A stretch of DNA of 14,143 nucleotides, taken from contig CAZZLN010000049.1 in the NCBI GenBank assembly GCA_964654945.1, positions 1 to 14,143 of the forward strand, given 5' to 3'. Of this stretch, positions 1 through 7,339 are shown in pieces. Below the pieces are notes generated by a model. It had not been told where the DNA came from. It made no database searches and saw only the letters and a list, made by a program, of their open reading frames with translations. The translations under genes and the position numbers were made by a program. Position 1 is the first letter of the stretch; each line of letters opens with the position of its first letter. This stretch comes from HGM11788 sp964654945. Its GTDB lineage: Bacteria > Bacillota > Clostridia > Lachnospirales > CAG-274.

Positions 1-1
1 T

Positions 2-130
2 GTAACATTAACCAATAAACTTTTTGGTTACAACACAAAAGCTGATTTTAATTTTACTGATGTAGACAGCAATGCCTGGTATGCAGATCAGTTTTTTCAA
101 CTGATATATCCGATAATTCTGATTTATTAA
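2..130 (+). CDS. C-terminal end of an S-layer homology (SLH) domain protein, cut by the window edge and apparently frameshifted
   Basis: The frame starting at base 2 is open from the window edge to TAA at 128-130 (42 codons). It contains the stretch FTDVDSNAWYADQF, which matches the F-x-D-V-x-x-x-x-W-(Y/F)-x-D pattern in SLH domains; these hold surface proteins to the Gram-positive cell wall. The pattern breaks right after a run of six T (92-97). The last residues in this frame, LIYPIILIY, are hydrophobic and unlike an SLH helix. With one extra T in the run, reading continues as STDISDNSDLLTEG and on to TAA at 187-189, adding a plausible acidic helix. So the gene may be a pseudogene, may carry a sequencing error, or may really end here. 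The start lies outside the window and the full protein is unknown. Confidence 0.5.
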   Translation, partial: VTLTNKLFGYNTKADFNFTDVDSNAWYADQFFQLIYPIILIY

Positions 131-212
131 CAGAAGGTATCGAAAACATAGTTGATTGCTTAGAAGATATTATTGCACCTGCTGCATAATATTTCCATAC
201 ATAACATAAATC

Positions 213-252
213 GCTGTCACAAATCGGTAAAATACAATCGGTTTGTGGCAGC
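213..252 (+). terminator. Hairpin between the SLH-type gene and hemW
   Basis: Bases 213-226 pair with 239-252 around a 12-base loop, giving 14 pairs in the + strand transcript, two of them G-U. The minus transcript would have A-C mismatches at those two places, so the structure favours the + strand gene. The downstream T run is poor (CCTTTAAAATAAAAATT), so termination efficiency is uncertain. It lies between two converging genes, where a shared terminator is expected. Confidence 0.6.
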
Positions 253-256
253 ACCT

Positions 257-1342
257 TTAAAATAAAAATTCACACATTATTTTATTTGAAATATCAAAGC
301 CGTTTACATTAAGACTGATTCTGTCATTATTAATAACAAAATAATCAGAAAATTTTTCAAACACATTTCCATATACATCAAATATATTTTTATTAAACTG
401 TATTTCAAAATCCGAAATTGAAACACCTCTGTTCATTCTAAGTCCAAGAAACATAAATTCTTCCATTATATCTTTAAATGTTAATATTTCCTTATTTTTT
501 ATGGTTATGCCATTAATATAGTCATTAATATTTTCGGTATTTTTATATCTTATATTGTCAATCATACTGGCTGCACCAAGTCCAAAGCCCTTATAATTTC
601 CTCTTTCCCAATAAACACAATTGTGAACAGATTTTCTGCCCGGTTTTGCAAAGTTTGAAATTTCATACTGATTATAGCCTTTTGTTTTAAGAAAATCTAT
701 TCCATAGTGATACATTTTTCTGTCGGTTTCATCATCAGGCAGATTAAGCTCCATATGGTAAAAAGGCGTACCCTCCTCCACAATAAGACTATAGGCAGAA
801 ATATGCTCCGGATTTAAATTAGTAATATTTTCAAGGGTTTCTTTCCAGTTTTCAAAGGTCTGGTCAGGCAGAGAAAACATTAAATCAACACTTACATTGT
901 CAAAATATTTTCTTACTGTTTCATAATTTTTAAGAAATTCATATCTAGTGTGTATTCTTCCAAGAATTTTAAGCAGATTGTTCTGCCACGCCTGAAAACC
1001 CATACTTATTCTGTTTATTCCATTTTGTCTGTACACATTTAATTTATTTTCTGTTATAGTTCCGGGATTAGCTTCTATTGTGATTTCAGCATTTTTTTCA
1101 ATATTGAATTTTTTTAAGACATACATAATTTCAGCTATAATATTTTCATCAATATAGCTTGGAGTGCCCCCTCCGATAAAAATGCTTTTGACGGCATAAT
1201 CACAGTCAAAAGCATTGATTTCATTTAAAAGAGCATTTTTGTATTCTTCGGCAAATTCAGTATTTTTAAAGCTGAGAAAATCACAATATTTACATTTTTC
1301 CTTGCAGAAAGGTATGTGTATATACAGGGAAATTTCATTCAT
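257..1342 (-). CDS. hemW: HemW, heme chaperone of the radical SAM family (formerly annotated as HemN-like)
   Basis: The protein has 361 residues, close to the usual HemW length. The N-terminus carries the radical SAM motif C13-x3-C17-x2-C20 in the context HIPFCKEKCKYCDF, which binds a [4Fe-4S] cluster and S-adenosylmethionine. GGGTP (57-61), EANPGT (90-95) and RISMGFQAW (111-119) are further family motifs, and the C-terminal part has the HemW-like EEFMFLGLR. HemW binds heme and delivers it to membrane or respiratory proteins; it is distinct from the true coproporphyrinogen dehydrogenase HemN, with which it is often confused. The start ATG is 2 bases behind the lepA stop, and its ribosome binding site (GAGGA) lies in the last codons of lepA, so the two genes are probably translationally coupled. 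The lepA-hemW order is common in Firmicutes. Confidence 0.93.
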   Translation of the reverse strand: MNEISLYIHIPFCKEKCKYCDFLSFKNTEFAEEYKNALLNEINAFDCDYAVKSIFIGGGTPSYIDENIIAEIMYVLKKFNIEKNAEITIEANPGTITENKLNVYRQNGINRISMGFQAWQNNLLKILGRIHTRYEFLKNYETVRKYFDNVSVDLMFSLPDQTFENWKETLENITNLNPEHISAYSLIVEEGTPFYHMELNLPDDETDRKMYHYGIDFLKTKGYNQYEISNFAKPGRKSVHNCVYWERGNYKGFGLGAASMIDNIRYKNTENINDYINGITIKNKEILTFKDIMEEFMFLGLRMNRGVSISDFEIQFNKNIFDVYGNVFEKFSDYFVINNDRISLNVNGFDISNKIMCEFLF

Positions 1343-1344
1343 AA

Positions 1345-3156
1345 TTATTCCTCATCTAATTTTAAAACACTCATAAATGCTGCCTGCGGCACTTCTACAT
1401 TGCCAATCTGACGCATTCTCTTTTTGCCCTCTTTCTGCTTTTCAAGAAGCTTTTTCTTTCTTGAAATATCACCGCCGTAGCATTTTGCAAGCACGTCTTT
1501 TCTATATGCTGAAATAGTAGTTCGGGCAATAATTTTATTGCCGACAGCAGCCTGAATAGGAATTTCAAACTGATGTCTTGGAATTTCTTTTTTAAGCTTT
1601 TCAGCCATTTTCCTGCCTCTTTCAGCAGCAGAATCTTCGTGTACAATAAAGCTTAATGCGTCAACAACCTCTCTGTTTACAAGTATATCAAGCTTAACAA
1701 GTCTGCTTTCCTGATAGCCTATTAAATCATAGTCAAACGAAGCATATCCTCTTGAACGGGATTTTAATACATCAAAGAAATCATATATAATTTCATTCAA
1801 AGGCAGCTTATATTTTAAAACGGCTCTCGTTTGCTCAAGATAATCCATTCCTTCATATTCGCCTCGTCTTTGCTGACATAATTCCATAATTGAGCCTATA
1901 TACTCACTTGGAAGTATTATTTCTGCCCTTACAACAGGTTCTTCAATCTTTGCAATTGCAGTAACATCAGGCAAATCTGACGGGTTTGAAAGGTCAAGCA
2001 TTGTGCCGTCTGTAAGATAAACCTTATATATAACAGACGGAGCTGTTGTAATAAGGTCAAGATTATATTCTCTTTCAAGTCTTTCCTGTATAATTTCAAG
2101 ATGCAAAAGTCCAAGAAAACCGCATCTGAAGCCAAAGCCTAAAGCAACTGATGTTTCAGCCTCAAAATTAAGCGAAGCATCATTGAGCTGAAGCTTTTCA
2201 AGAGCATCTCTTAAATCTCCGTATTTTGAGCCGTCAGCAGGGAATATACCGCAGTAAACCATTGAGTTTACCTTTTTATAACCCGGCAATGCTTCCTTTA
2301 CCGGATTAGCTGTATCTGTTACAGTATCACCAATTCTTGTATCCCTTACATTTTTTATACTGGCAGTAAGATAGCCAACATCTCCGGCTTTTAATTCATC
2401 AACGGGTATAAACTGTCCCGGTCCAAACACGCCAACTTCAACAACTTCAAATTTTTTATTAGTTGCCATAAACTTTATGTTTGTGCCTTTTTTAACTTTT
2501 CCGTCAAAAACTCTCATAAAAACAATAACACCCTTATAGCTGTCATAAAAGCTGTCGAATATAAGAGCTTTTAAAGGTGCATCTTCATCACCCTCAGGAA
2601 AAGGAATATCACTTATTATTTTATCAAATACCGATTCAATATTTATATTTGCCTTTGCTGAAATAAGAGGTGCGGCTTCTGCATCAAGACCTATAATATC
2701 TTCAATTTCAGCTTTTACTCTGTCGGGGTCTGCACTTGGAAGGTCTATTTTATTAATAACAGGCACAACCTCAAGATCATTGTCAAAAGCAAGATATACA
2801 TTTGCAAGAGTCTGAGCCTCAACTCCCTGTGCCGCATCCACAACAAGCACTGCACCGTCACAGGCTGCAAGAGATCTTGAAACCTCATAATTAAAGTCAA
2901 CATGACCCGGAGTATCAATAAGATTAAGTATATATTCCTCTCCGTCTTTGTTATATACAAGTCTTACTGCCTGTGCCTTTATTGTTATGCCTCTTTCTCT
3001 TTCAAGTTCCATATTATCAAGAATTTGCGACTGCATTTCTCTTTCAGTAAGCAAGCCTGACTGCTGAATAAGTCTGTCTGCAAGAGTTGACTTACCATGG
3101 TCAATATGGGCAATTATACTGAAATTTCTGATTTTTTTCTGTCTTTCTGAACTCAT
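1345..3156 (-). CDS. lepA: Elongation factor 4 (LepA), ribosome-associated GTPase
   Basis: The protein has 603 residues, the normal EF4 length. GTPase motifs are in order: G1 AHIDHGKST (16-24), GIT of switch I (56-58), G3 DTPGH (81-85) and G4 NKID (135-138). The C-terminal region ends with the EF4-specific lysine-rich segment (KKKLLEKQKEGKKRMRQIG), which reaches the ribosomal peptidyl-transferase region. LepA acts on ribosomes, where it is associated with back-translocation, initiation and 30S biogenesis; its main role is still debated in the literature. An AAAAAGGAA sequence sits upstream of the ATG at 3156. The gene begins 17 bases after a small lipoprotein gene and is followed after 2 bases by hemW, so all three probably share a transcript. 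No separate promoter is evident in the 17-base gap. Confidence 0.97.
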   Translation of the reverse strand: MSSERQKKIRNFSIIAHIDHGKSTLADRLIQQSGLLTEREMQSQILDNMELERERGITIKAQAVRLVYNKDGEEYILNLIDTPGHVDFNYEVSRSLAACDGAVLVVDAAQGVEAQTLANVYLAFDNDLEVVPVINKIDLPSADPDRVKAEIEDIIGLDAEAAPLISAKANINIESVFDKIISDIPFPEGDEDAPLKALIFDSFYDSYKGVIVFMRVFDGKVKKGTNIKFMATNKKFEVVEVGVFGPGQFIPVDELKAGDVGYLTASIKNVRDTRIGDTVTDTANPVKEALPGYKKVNSMVYCGIFPADGSKYGDLRDALEKLQLNDASLNFEAETSVALGFGFRCGFLGLLHLEIIQERLEREYNLDLITTAPSVIYKVYLTDGTMLDLSNPSDLPDVTAIAKIEEPVVRAEIILPSEYIGSIMELCQQRRGEYEGMDYLEQTRAVLKYKLPLNEIIYDFFDVLKSRSRGYASFDYDLIGYQESRLVKLDILVNREVVDALSFIVHEDSAAERGRKMAEKLKKEIPRHQFEIPIQAAVGNKIIARTTISAYRKDVLAKCYGGDISRKKKLLEKQKEGKKRMRQIGNVEVPQAAFMSVLKLDEE

Positions 3157-3173
3157 ATTTATCTATTCCTTTT

Positions 3174-3551
3174 TTATTTTTTACTTAATACAAACTCACT
3201 GCCTGATGCAGCACCGCTAAGTCTATTTTGAGTTATATCTACATAAATAATTTTATCACCATCTATTTCAAACTTAAATGTAGGTTCATTTTTTGTGCCG
3301 TCTGCTGAATTATAATCTTCAATATCATATAATAACAAAACATTGTCTTCAATTTCATAGATACCTGTATATTCTGCCTCATCAGGATCATTAACATAAG
3401 ATATGCTGAAATTTTCATCATCAAGAATATATACCTGAGGCATATCCTCATCTGTACTGATTGTGTAAGTACCTGTTTTTAAACTCTTTGCCCCACAGCC
3501 TGTCATAAACATTGTTAAAATACATAAGCCTGTAATAATATATTTTCTCAT
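3174..3551 (-). CDS. Small acidic lipoprotein of unknown function
   Basis: I do not recognise a named family. From the ATG at 3551 the product has 125 residues. It begins with a basic MRKY, a hydrophobic stretch and the lipobox MTGC with Cys19, so it should be lipidated and anchored on the outer face of the membrane. The mature part is rich in Asp and Glu and alternates short beta-type segments with GTYTI and GIYEI repeats, like small beta-barrel or lipocalin-like lipoproteins; that fold is inference. The frame is open further upstream, but the ATG at 3551 is chosen because GGGAGG stands 6 bases before it and because a signal peptide starts there. A longer form would lose the signal sequence and overlap the promoter. 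It is the first gene of the probable lipoprotein-lepA-hemW operon. Confidence 0.85.
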   Translation of the reverse strand: MRKYIITGLCILTMFMTGCGAKSLKTGTYTISTDEDMPQVYILDDENFSISYVNDPDEAEYTGIYEIEDNVLLLYDIEDYNSADGTKNEPTFKFEIDGDKIIYVDITQNRLSGAASGSEFVLSKK

Positions 3552-3582
3552 AATAATCCTCCCGCTTTTCTTATTTAGATAC

Positions 3583-3591
3583 AGTATACCA
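3583..3591 (-). promoter_or_regulatory. Extended -10 promoter for the lipoprotein-lepA-hemW operon
   Basis: On the - strand the sequence reads TGGTATACT, an extended -10 element (TGn plus TATACT), about 30 bases ahead of the lipoprotein ATG. The -35 at the proper distance (TTTTAT) is weak, as is usual for extended -10 promoters. Confidence 0.6.
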
Positions 3592-3633
3592 CAAATAAAC
3601 GGCATATAAAAGAGAAAAATAATTTTGAATAAA

Positions 3634-3667
3634 AAATTATATAAAACTATTGACAAATTATATAATT
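3634..3667. repeat. Tandem AT-rich motif with a palindrome in the clpB-operon promoter (possible operator)
   Basis: The 11-base sequence AAATTATATAA occurs at 3634-3644 and again at 3655-3665, 21 bases apart, which is about two helical turns. The second copy is part of the perfect 12-base palindrome AATTATATAATT (3656-3667), located between the -35 and -10 boxes. Ribbon-helix-helix proteins often bind tandem repeats like this, and the gene just downstream encodes one. The region is very AT-rich, so chance is possible. Confidence 0.4.
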
Positions 3668-3678
3668 GGTAGTACAAT
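3650..3678 (+). promoter_or_regulatory. Sigma-A promoter of the RHH-clpB operon
   Basis: TTGACA (3650-3655) matches the -35 consensus exactly, and TACAAT (3673-3678) is one base off the -10 consensus. The spacer is 17 bases. The ATG of the downstream gene lies 25 bases after the -10 box. No CIRCE (TTAGCACTC-N9-GAGTGCTAA) or CtsR heptamer repeat (GGTCAAA) is visible around it. Confidence 0.85.
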
Positions 3679-3703
3679 ATATTTGAAAGATGAGGTGAGG
3701 TTA

Positions 3704-4333
3704 ATGGGAAAAAGTGTTTACAGCATAGTTTTAAATGATGCTGTTGTAGAGGCTATCGATGATATGGCATACAGACTTGGCACTAACCGTTCTAATATGA
3801 TTAACCAGATTTTAGCTGAAAAGGTATCTTATATTACACCTGAACAGAAAATTAAAAATATTTTGTCAAATGTGGAGAGATTAATAGATAATAATATTTT
3901 TCAGATTATGCTGCCGTCAGGTGACAGTTCACTTATGATTAAAAGTGCCTTTAAATATAAATATAATCCAAGTGTTAAATATTCGGTGGTGCTTAACAAA
4001 AACGGAGGCTCGGCAAAAGGTGAGCTGAGAGTTAATTTCAGAACTCAAAACACTGCTCTGTTAAATGAACTGAATAATTTTCTTACTATATGGACTGCTC
4101 TTGAAGCTCATTATTTAAAAATTGCACCAAAGTTTACAATAGGTGCAGGCAAATTTACAAGAGAGCTTATGCTTCCTGATAATGATATTAATGATGAGCA
4201 GGCAGGACAGCTTATATCAGAATATATTCAGGCATTTGACAATATAATGAAATTTTATTTTCAGGGAGCAGATGTAAAAGATGTGGAGAGAAAATATTTA
4301 GAGTTTATTAAAAAGAGAAAATTTGCAATCTGA
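3704..4333 (+). CDS. Ribbon-helix-helix domain protein of unknown function, upstream of clpB
   Basis: The product has 209 residues. The first 40 fit a ribbon-helix-helix (Arc/MetJ/CopG type) DNA-binding domain: a beta strand (SVYSIVLN, 4-11), helix A (about 12-25, VVEAIDDMAYRLG) and, after TNRS, helix B (29-40, SNMINQILAEKV). The remaining 170 residues match no family I know; they look like several beta strands (about 66-113) followed by helices, with a basic end (KKRKFAI). The start is ATG 3704 because GAGGTGAGG lies directly before it; an in-frame TTG further upstream falls on the -35 box and cannot be used from this promoter. clpB starts 22 bases after the stop, so the two are probably co-transcribed. 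A role as an autoregulator or clpB regulator is an inference from context only. Confidence 0.85.
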   Translation: MGKSVYSIVLNDAVVEAIDDMAYRLGTNRSNMINQILAEKVSYITPEQKIKNILSNVERLIDNNIFQIMLPSGDSSLMIKSAFKYKYNPSVKYSVVLNKNGGSAKGELRVNFRTQNTALLNELNNFLTIWTALEAHYLKIAPKFTIGAGKFTRELMLPDNDINDEQAGQLISEYIQAFDNIMKFYFQGADVKDVERKYLEFIKKRKFAI

Positions 4334-4355
4334 TTTTTAAAAAGGAGTGTTGTAT

Positions 4356-6956
4356 ATGAATATGCAGAAATTTACACAGAAATCATTAGAAGCAATTCAG
4401 CTTGCACAAACATTGGCAGCTGAACACAATCATCAGCAGATTGAGCAGGAGCATTTGTTATATGCTCTTATTTCACAGGACGGTGGAATGACTGCTGAAA
4501 TGATTAAAAAAATGGGAGTTGATATTGGAAGCTTTGGTCTTGAAGTTAAAAAGGCTATGGAGAGTTTGCCTTCAGTAATGGGAGCTTCAAGAGAACAGGG
4601 GAAAATTTATGTATCATCTGATACAGACTATGCTCTTAACAAATCAGAAACAATTGCTCAGAATATGGGTGATGAATATGTATCTGTTGAGCATATTATG
4701 CTTGCAATTTTAGAAAAGCCTGATGTTAAAATTAAAAATATTTTTAAAACATTTAATATCACAAAAGACAGATTTTTAAATGCAGTAAAAGAAATAAGGG
4801 GGAATTCAAGAGTGACTACAGACAGACCCGAAGCTACTTATGATGTGCTTAACAAATATGGTCAGGACTTAGTAGGACTTGCGGAAAAAGGCAAGCTTGA
4901 CCCTGTTATAGGTCGTGACAATGAAATAAGAAATGTAATAAGAATTTTGTCAAGAAAAACTAAAAATAATCCTGTGCTTATAGGTGAACCCGGTGTTGGT
5001 AAAACTGCAATTGCAGAGGGACTTGCTCTTAGGATTGTTAAAGGTGATGTTCCTGACAATATAAAAGACAGAAGAATTTTTTCACTTGATATGGGTGCAT
5101 TAATTGCAGGTGCAAAATATCAGGGCGAATTTGAAGAAAGATTAAAGGCGGTATTGCAGGAGATTAAAAAAAGTGAAGGCAAAATCATAATGTTTATTGA
5201 TGAGCTTCACGTTATAGTCGGTGCAGGCAAAACAAGCGGTGCAATGGATGCCGGCAACCTTTTAAAGCCTATGCTTGCAAGAGGTGAACTCCATTGTATA
5301 GGTGCAACAACACTTAATGAATATCGTCAGTATATTGAAAAAGACCCTGCTCTTGAAAGAAGATTTCAGCCTGTAATGGTTGATGAGCCTACAGTTGAGG
5401 ATACAATTGCCATATTAAGAGGTTTAAAAGAAAGATATGAAGTATATCATGGAGTTAAAATTCAGGACGGTGCCTTAATAAGTGCTGCAACCCTTTCAAA
5501 CAGATATATTACAGACAGATTTTTACCTGATAAGGCTATTGACCTTGTTGATGAGGCTTGTGCCACAATAAAAACAGAAATGAATTCTATGCCTACCGAG
5601 CTTGATGAAATAAGCAGAAAAATTATGCAGAATGAAATTGCTGAGGCAGCCTTAAAGAAAGAAGAAGACAATCTTTCAAAAGAAAGACTTTCAAATGTTC
5701 AAAAGGAGCTTGCTGAATTAAGAGATGAGTTTTCTGCATTAAAGGCTAAATGGGAAAATGAAAAAACAGATATTAACAAGCTTCATGATTTAAGAAGTGA
5801 AATTGAAGATGTGAAATCAAAGATTGAAATTGCAGAAAGAAATTATGACTTAAATGAAGCTGCACAGCTCAAATACGGCAAGCTGCCTGAATTGCAAAAA
5901 GCACTTGCTGAAGAAGAACAAAAAGCTGAAAATGCCAAAAATAGTGACACCAAGCTTCTTAGGGACAAAGTTACAGAAGAAGAAATTGCCAAAATTGTAG
6001 GCAGATGGACAGGTATTCCTGTTGCAAAGCTTATGGAGGGAGAAAGACAGAAATTATTATCTCTTGATGATATTCTTCATGAAAGGGTTATAGGACAAGA
6101 CGAGGCTGTTGAAAAAGTTACAGAATCCATAATACGTTCAAGAGCCGGTATTCAGGATCCTGACAGACCTATAGGTTCATTCCTTTTCTTAGGACCTACA
6201 GGTGTTGGTAAAACAGAGCTTGCAAAGGCACTTGCACAGGCACTTTTTGACGATGAAAAGAATATCGTCAGAATTGATATGAGTGAATATATGGAAAAAT
6301 ACAGTGTGTCAAGACTTATTGGTGCACCTCCGGGATATGTTGGCTATGAAGAAGGCGGCCAGCTTACAGAGGCAGTAAGAAGAAAACCATATTCAGTTGT
6401 GCTTTTTGATGAAATTGAAAAAGCTCACCCTGATGTTTTCAATGTGCTTTTACAGGTGCTTGATGATGGCAGAATTACAGATTCTCAGGGCAGAACAGTA
6501 GATTTTAAAAATACAATTATAATTCTTACTTCAAACCTTGGTTCTTCATTTATACTTGAGGGTATACAAAGTGACAATACTATAAGTGATGAAGCAAAAA
6601 ATGAAGTCAGCAATATGCTTAAAACACATTTCAGACCTGAATTTTTAAACAGACTTGATGAGATTGTGTTCTATAAGCCTCTTTCTAAAACTGAAATAAG
6701 CAAAATTGTTGACCTTATGCTTAAAGACCTTTCTAAAAGACTTGAGGATAAGCAGCTTCAGATTGAAGTCAGCGATAAAGCTAAACAGTATGTTATCGAC
6801 AGCGGCTATGACCCTGTTTATGGTGCAAGACCATTAAAAAGATTTATTCAGAGTAATATTGAAACTGTTGTTGCAAGATGGATTATCTCCGCCAATCCGG
6901 CTCCGGGAACAGTAATTCATATTGATTATGATGGCAACAGAATTGTTGCTCAATAA
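4356..6956 (+). CDS. clpB: ClpB, ATP-dependent protein disaggregase (Hsp100)
   Basis: The protein has 866 residues, the usual length of full ClpB. It has the N-terminal Clp repeat domain (about 1-145), the first AAA+ module with Walker A GEPGVGKT (210-217) and Walker B IIMFIDE (277-283), a long charged coiled-coil middle domain (about 405-525), and the second AAA+ module with Walker A GPTGVGKT (613-620), Walker B VVLFDE (681-686) and sensor-2 GARPLKR (823-829). The middle domain and the lack of a ClpP-binding loop pattern separate it from ClpC and ClpA. ClpB threads aggregated proteins through its hexamer together with DnaK. The ATG at 4356 is preferred over GTG 4347 because AAGGAG (4342-4347) is 8 bases before it and overlaps the GTG; ATG 4362 is also possible. 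It is the second gene after the RHH protein and ends at a strong hairpin. Confidence 0.97.
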   Translation: MNMQKFTQKSLEAIQLAQTLAAEHNHQQIEQEHLLYALISQDGGMTAEMIKKMGVDIGSFGLEVKKAMESLPSVMGASREQGKIYVSSDTDYALNKSETIAQNMGDEYVSVEHIMLAILEKPDVKIKNIFKTFNITKDRFLNAVKEIRGNSRVTTDRPEATYDVLNKYGQDLVGLAEKGKLDPVIGRDNEIRNVIRILSRKTKNNPVLIGEPGVGKTAIAEGLALRIVKGDVPDNIKDRRIFSLDMGALIAGAKYQGEFEERLKAVLQEIKKSEGKIIMFIDELHVIVGAGKTSGAMDAGNLLKPMLARGELHCIGATTLNEYRQYIEKDPALERRFQPVMVDEPTVEDTIAILRGLKERYEVYHGVKIQDGALISAATLSNRYITDRFLPDKAIDLVDEACATIKTEMNSMPTELDEISRKIMQNEIAEAALKKEEDNLSKERLSNVQKELAELRDEFSALKAKWENEKTDINKLHDLRSEIEDVKSKIEIAERNYDLNEAAQLKYGKLPELQKALAEEEQKAENAKNSDTKLLRDKVTEEEIAKIVGRWTGIPVAKLMEGERQKLLSLDDILHERVIGQDEAVEKVTESIIRSRAGIQDPDRPIGSFLFLGPTGVGKTELAKALAQALFDDEKNIVRIDMSEYMEKYSVSRLIGAPPGYVGYEEGGQLTEAVRRKPYSVVLFDEIEKAHPDVFNVLLQVLDDGRITDSQGRTVDFKNTIIILTSNLGSSFILEGIQSDNTISDEAKNEVSNMLKTHFRPEFLNRLDEIVFYKPLSKTEISKIVDLMLKDLSKRLEDKQLQIEVSDKAKQYVIDSGYDPVYGARPLKRFIQSNIETVVARWIISANPAPGTVIHIDYDGNRIVAQ

Positions 6957-6975
6957 TTTTTATTACAAAAAGCAG

Positions 6976-7018
6976 GAGGCTGCTGCAAATTAGTTAAAAA
7001 CTTATTTGCGGCAGCCTC
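6976..7018. terminator. Shared bidirectional terminator between clpB and yhbY
   Basis: Bases 6976-6990 pair with 7004-7018 (15 pairs, one of them G-U in the + transcript), and four more pairs can form inside the loop (6992-6995 with 6999-7002). On the + strand the tail is ATTTAATTTA. On the - strand the tail includes TTTTT after CTGC, with one mismatch in the stem. It lies between the two converging genes and can serve both. Confidence 0.88.
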
Positions 7019-7025
7019 ATTTAAT

Positions 7026-7322
7026 TTATCTTGGCAGCTCTATAACAGGCTTTTTTCTGTTCTGCTTATAAAGCACAAATTTTCTGCCTATAACCTGAAC
7101 AACATCAGCTCTTGTTCTTTCGCCTATAACCTCTGCAATATTTCTCACATCTTCAAAACAGTTGTCAAGAACGGTTGCCTTTATAAGCTCTCTTTTTTCA
7201 AGAGCTTCTGATGCACTTGCCACTACCTCAGGAGTTGCGCCGCCCTTGCCTACTGACAGCACAGGCTGAAGCTGAGATGCCATTTTTCTTAAATATGCTC
7301 TTTGTTTGCTTGTTAATGCCAT
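7026..7322 (-). CDS. yhbY: YhbY family RNA-binding protein (CRM domain), ribosome assembly factor
   Basis: The 98-residue product consists almost wholly of one CRM domain. The GKGG loop (25-28) that contacts RNA and the C-terminal strand GRKFVLYKQ (79-87) are clear, as is the LxxR/KELIK segment (41-48). YhbY associates with pre-50S particles, and its gene stands beside obg in many Firmicutes, in line with a common role in large-subunit assembly. AAAGGAG lies 6 bases before the ATG at 7322. The gene starts 17 bases after obgE and probably depends on its transcript. The operon ends here at the hairpin shared with clpB; in related genomes nadD often follows, but here clpB converges instead. Confidence 0.93.
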   Translation of the reverse strand: MALTSKQRAYLRKMASQLQPVLSVGKGGATPEVVASASEALEKRELIKATVLDNCFEDVRNIAEVIGERTRADVVQVIGRKFVLYKQNRKKPVIELPR

Positions 7323-7339
7323 TTTAAATCTCCTTTGGT

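Noticed and set aside
54..254. Minus-strand open frame of 66 codons left of hemW
   Set aside because: It lies opposite the SLH-like tail and the hairpin, shows no family motif, and has no good ribosome binding site; it is a shadow.
3650..3703. Upstream extension of the RHH gene to a TTG start at 3650
   Set aside because: The TTG is part of the -35 box; the transcript starts later, and GAGGTGAGG clearly serves ATG 3704.
3552..3703. CIRCE or CtsR operator in the clpB-operon promoter
   Set aside because: Neither the TTAGCACTC/GAGTGCTAA pair nor GGTCAAA repeats are present.
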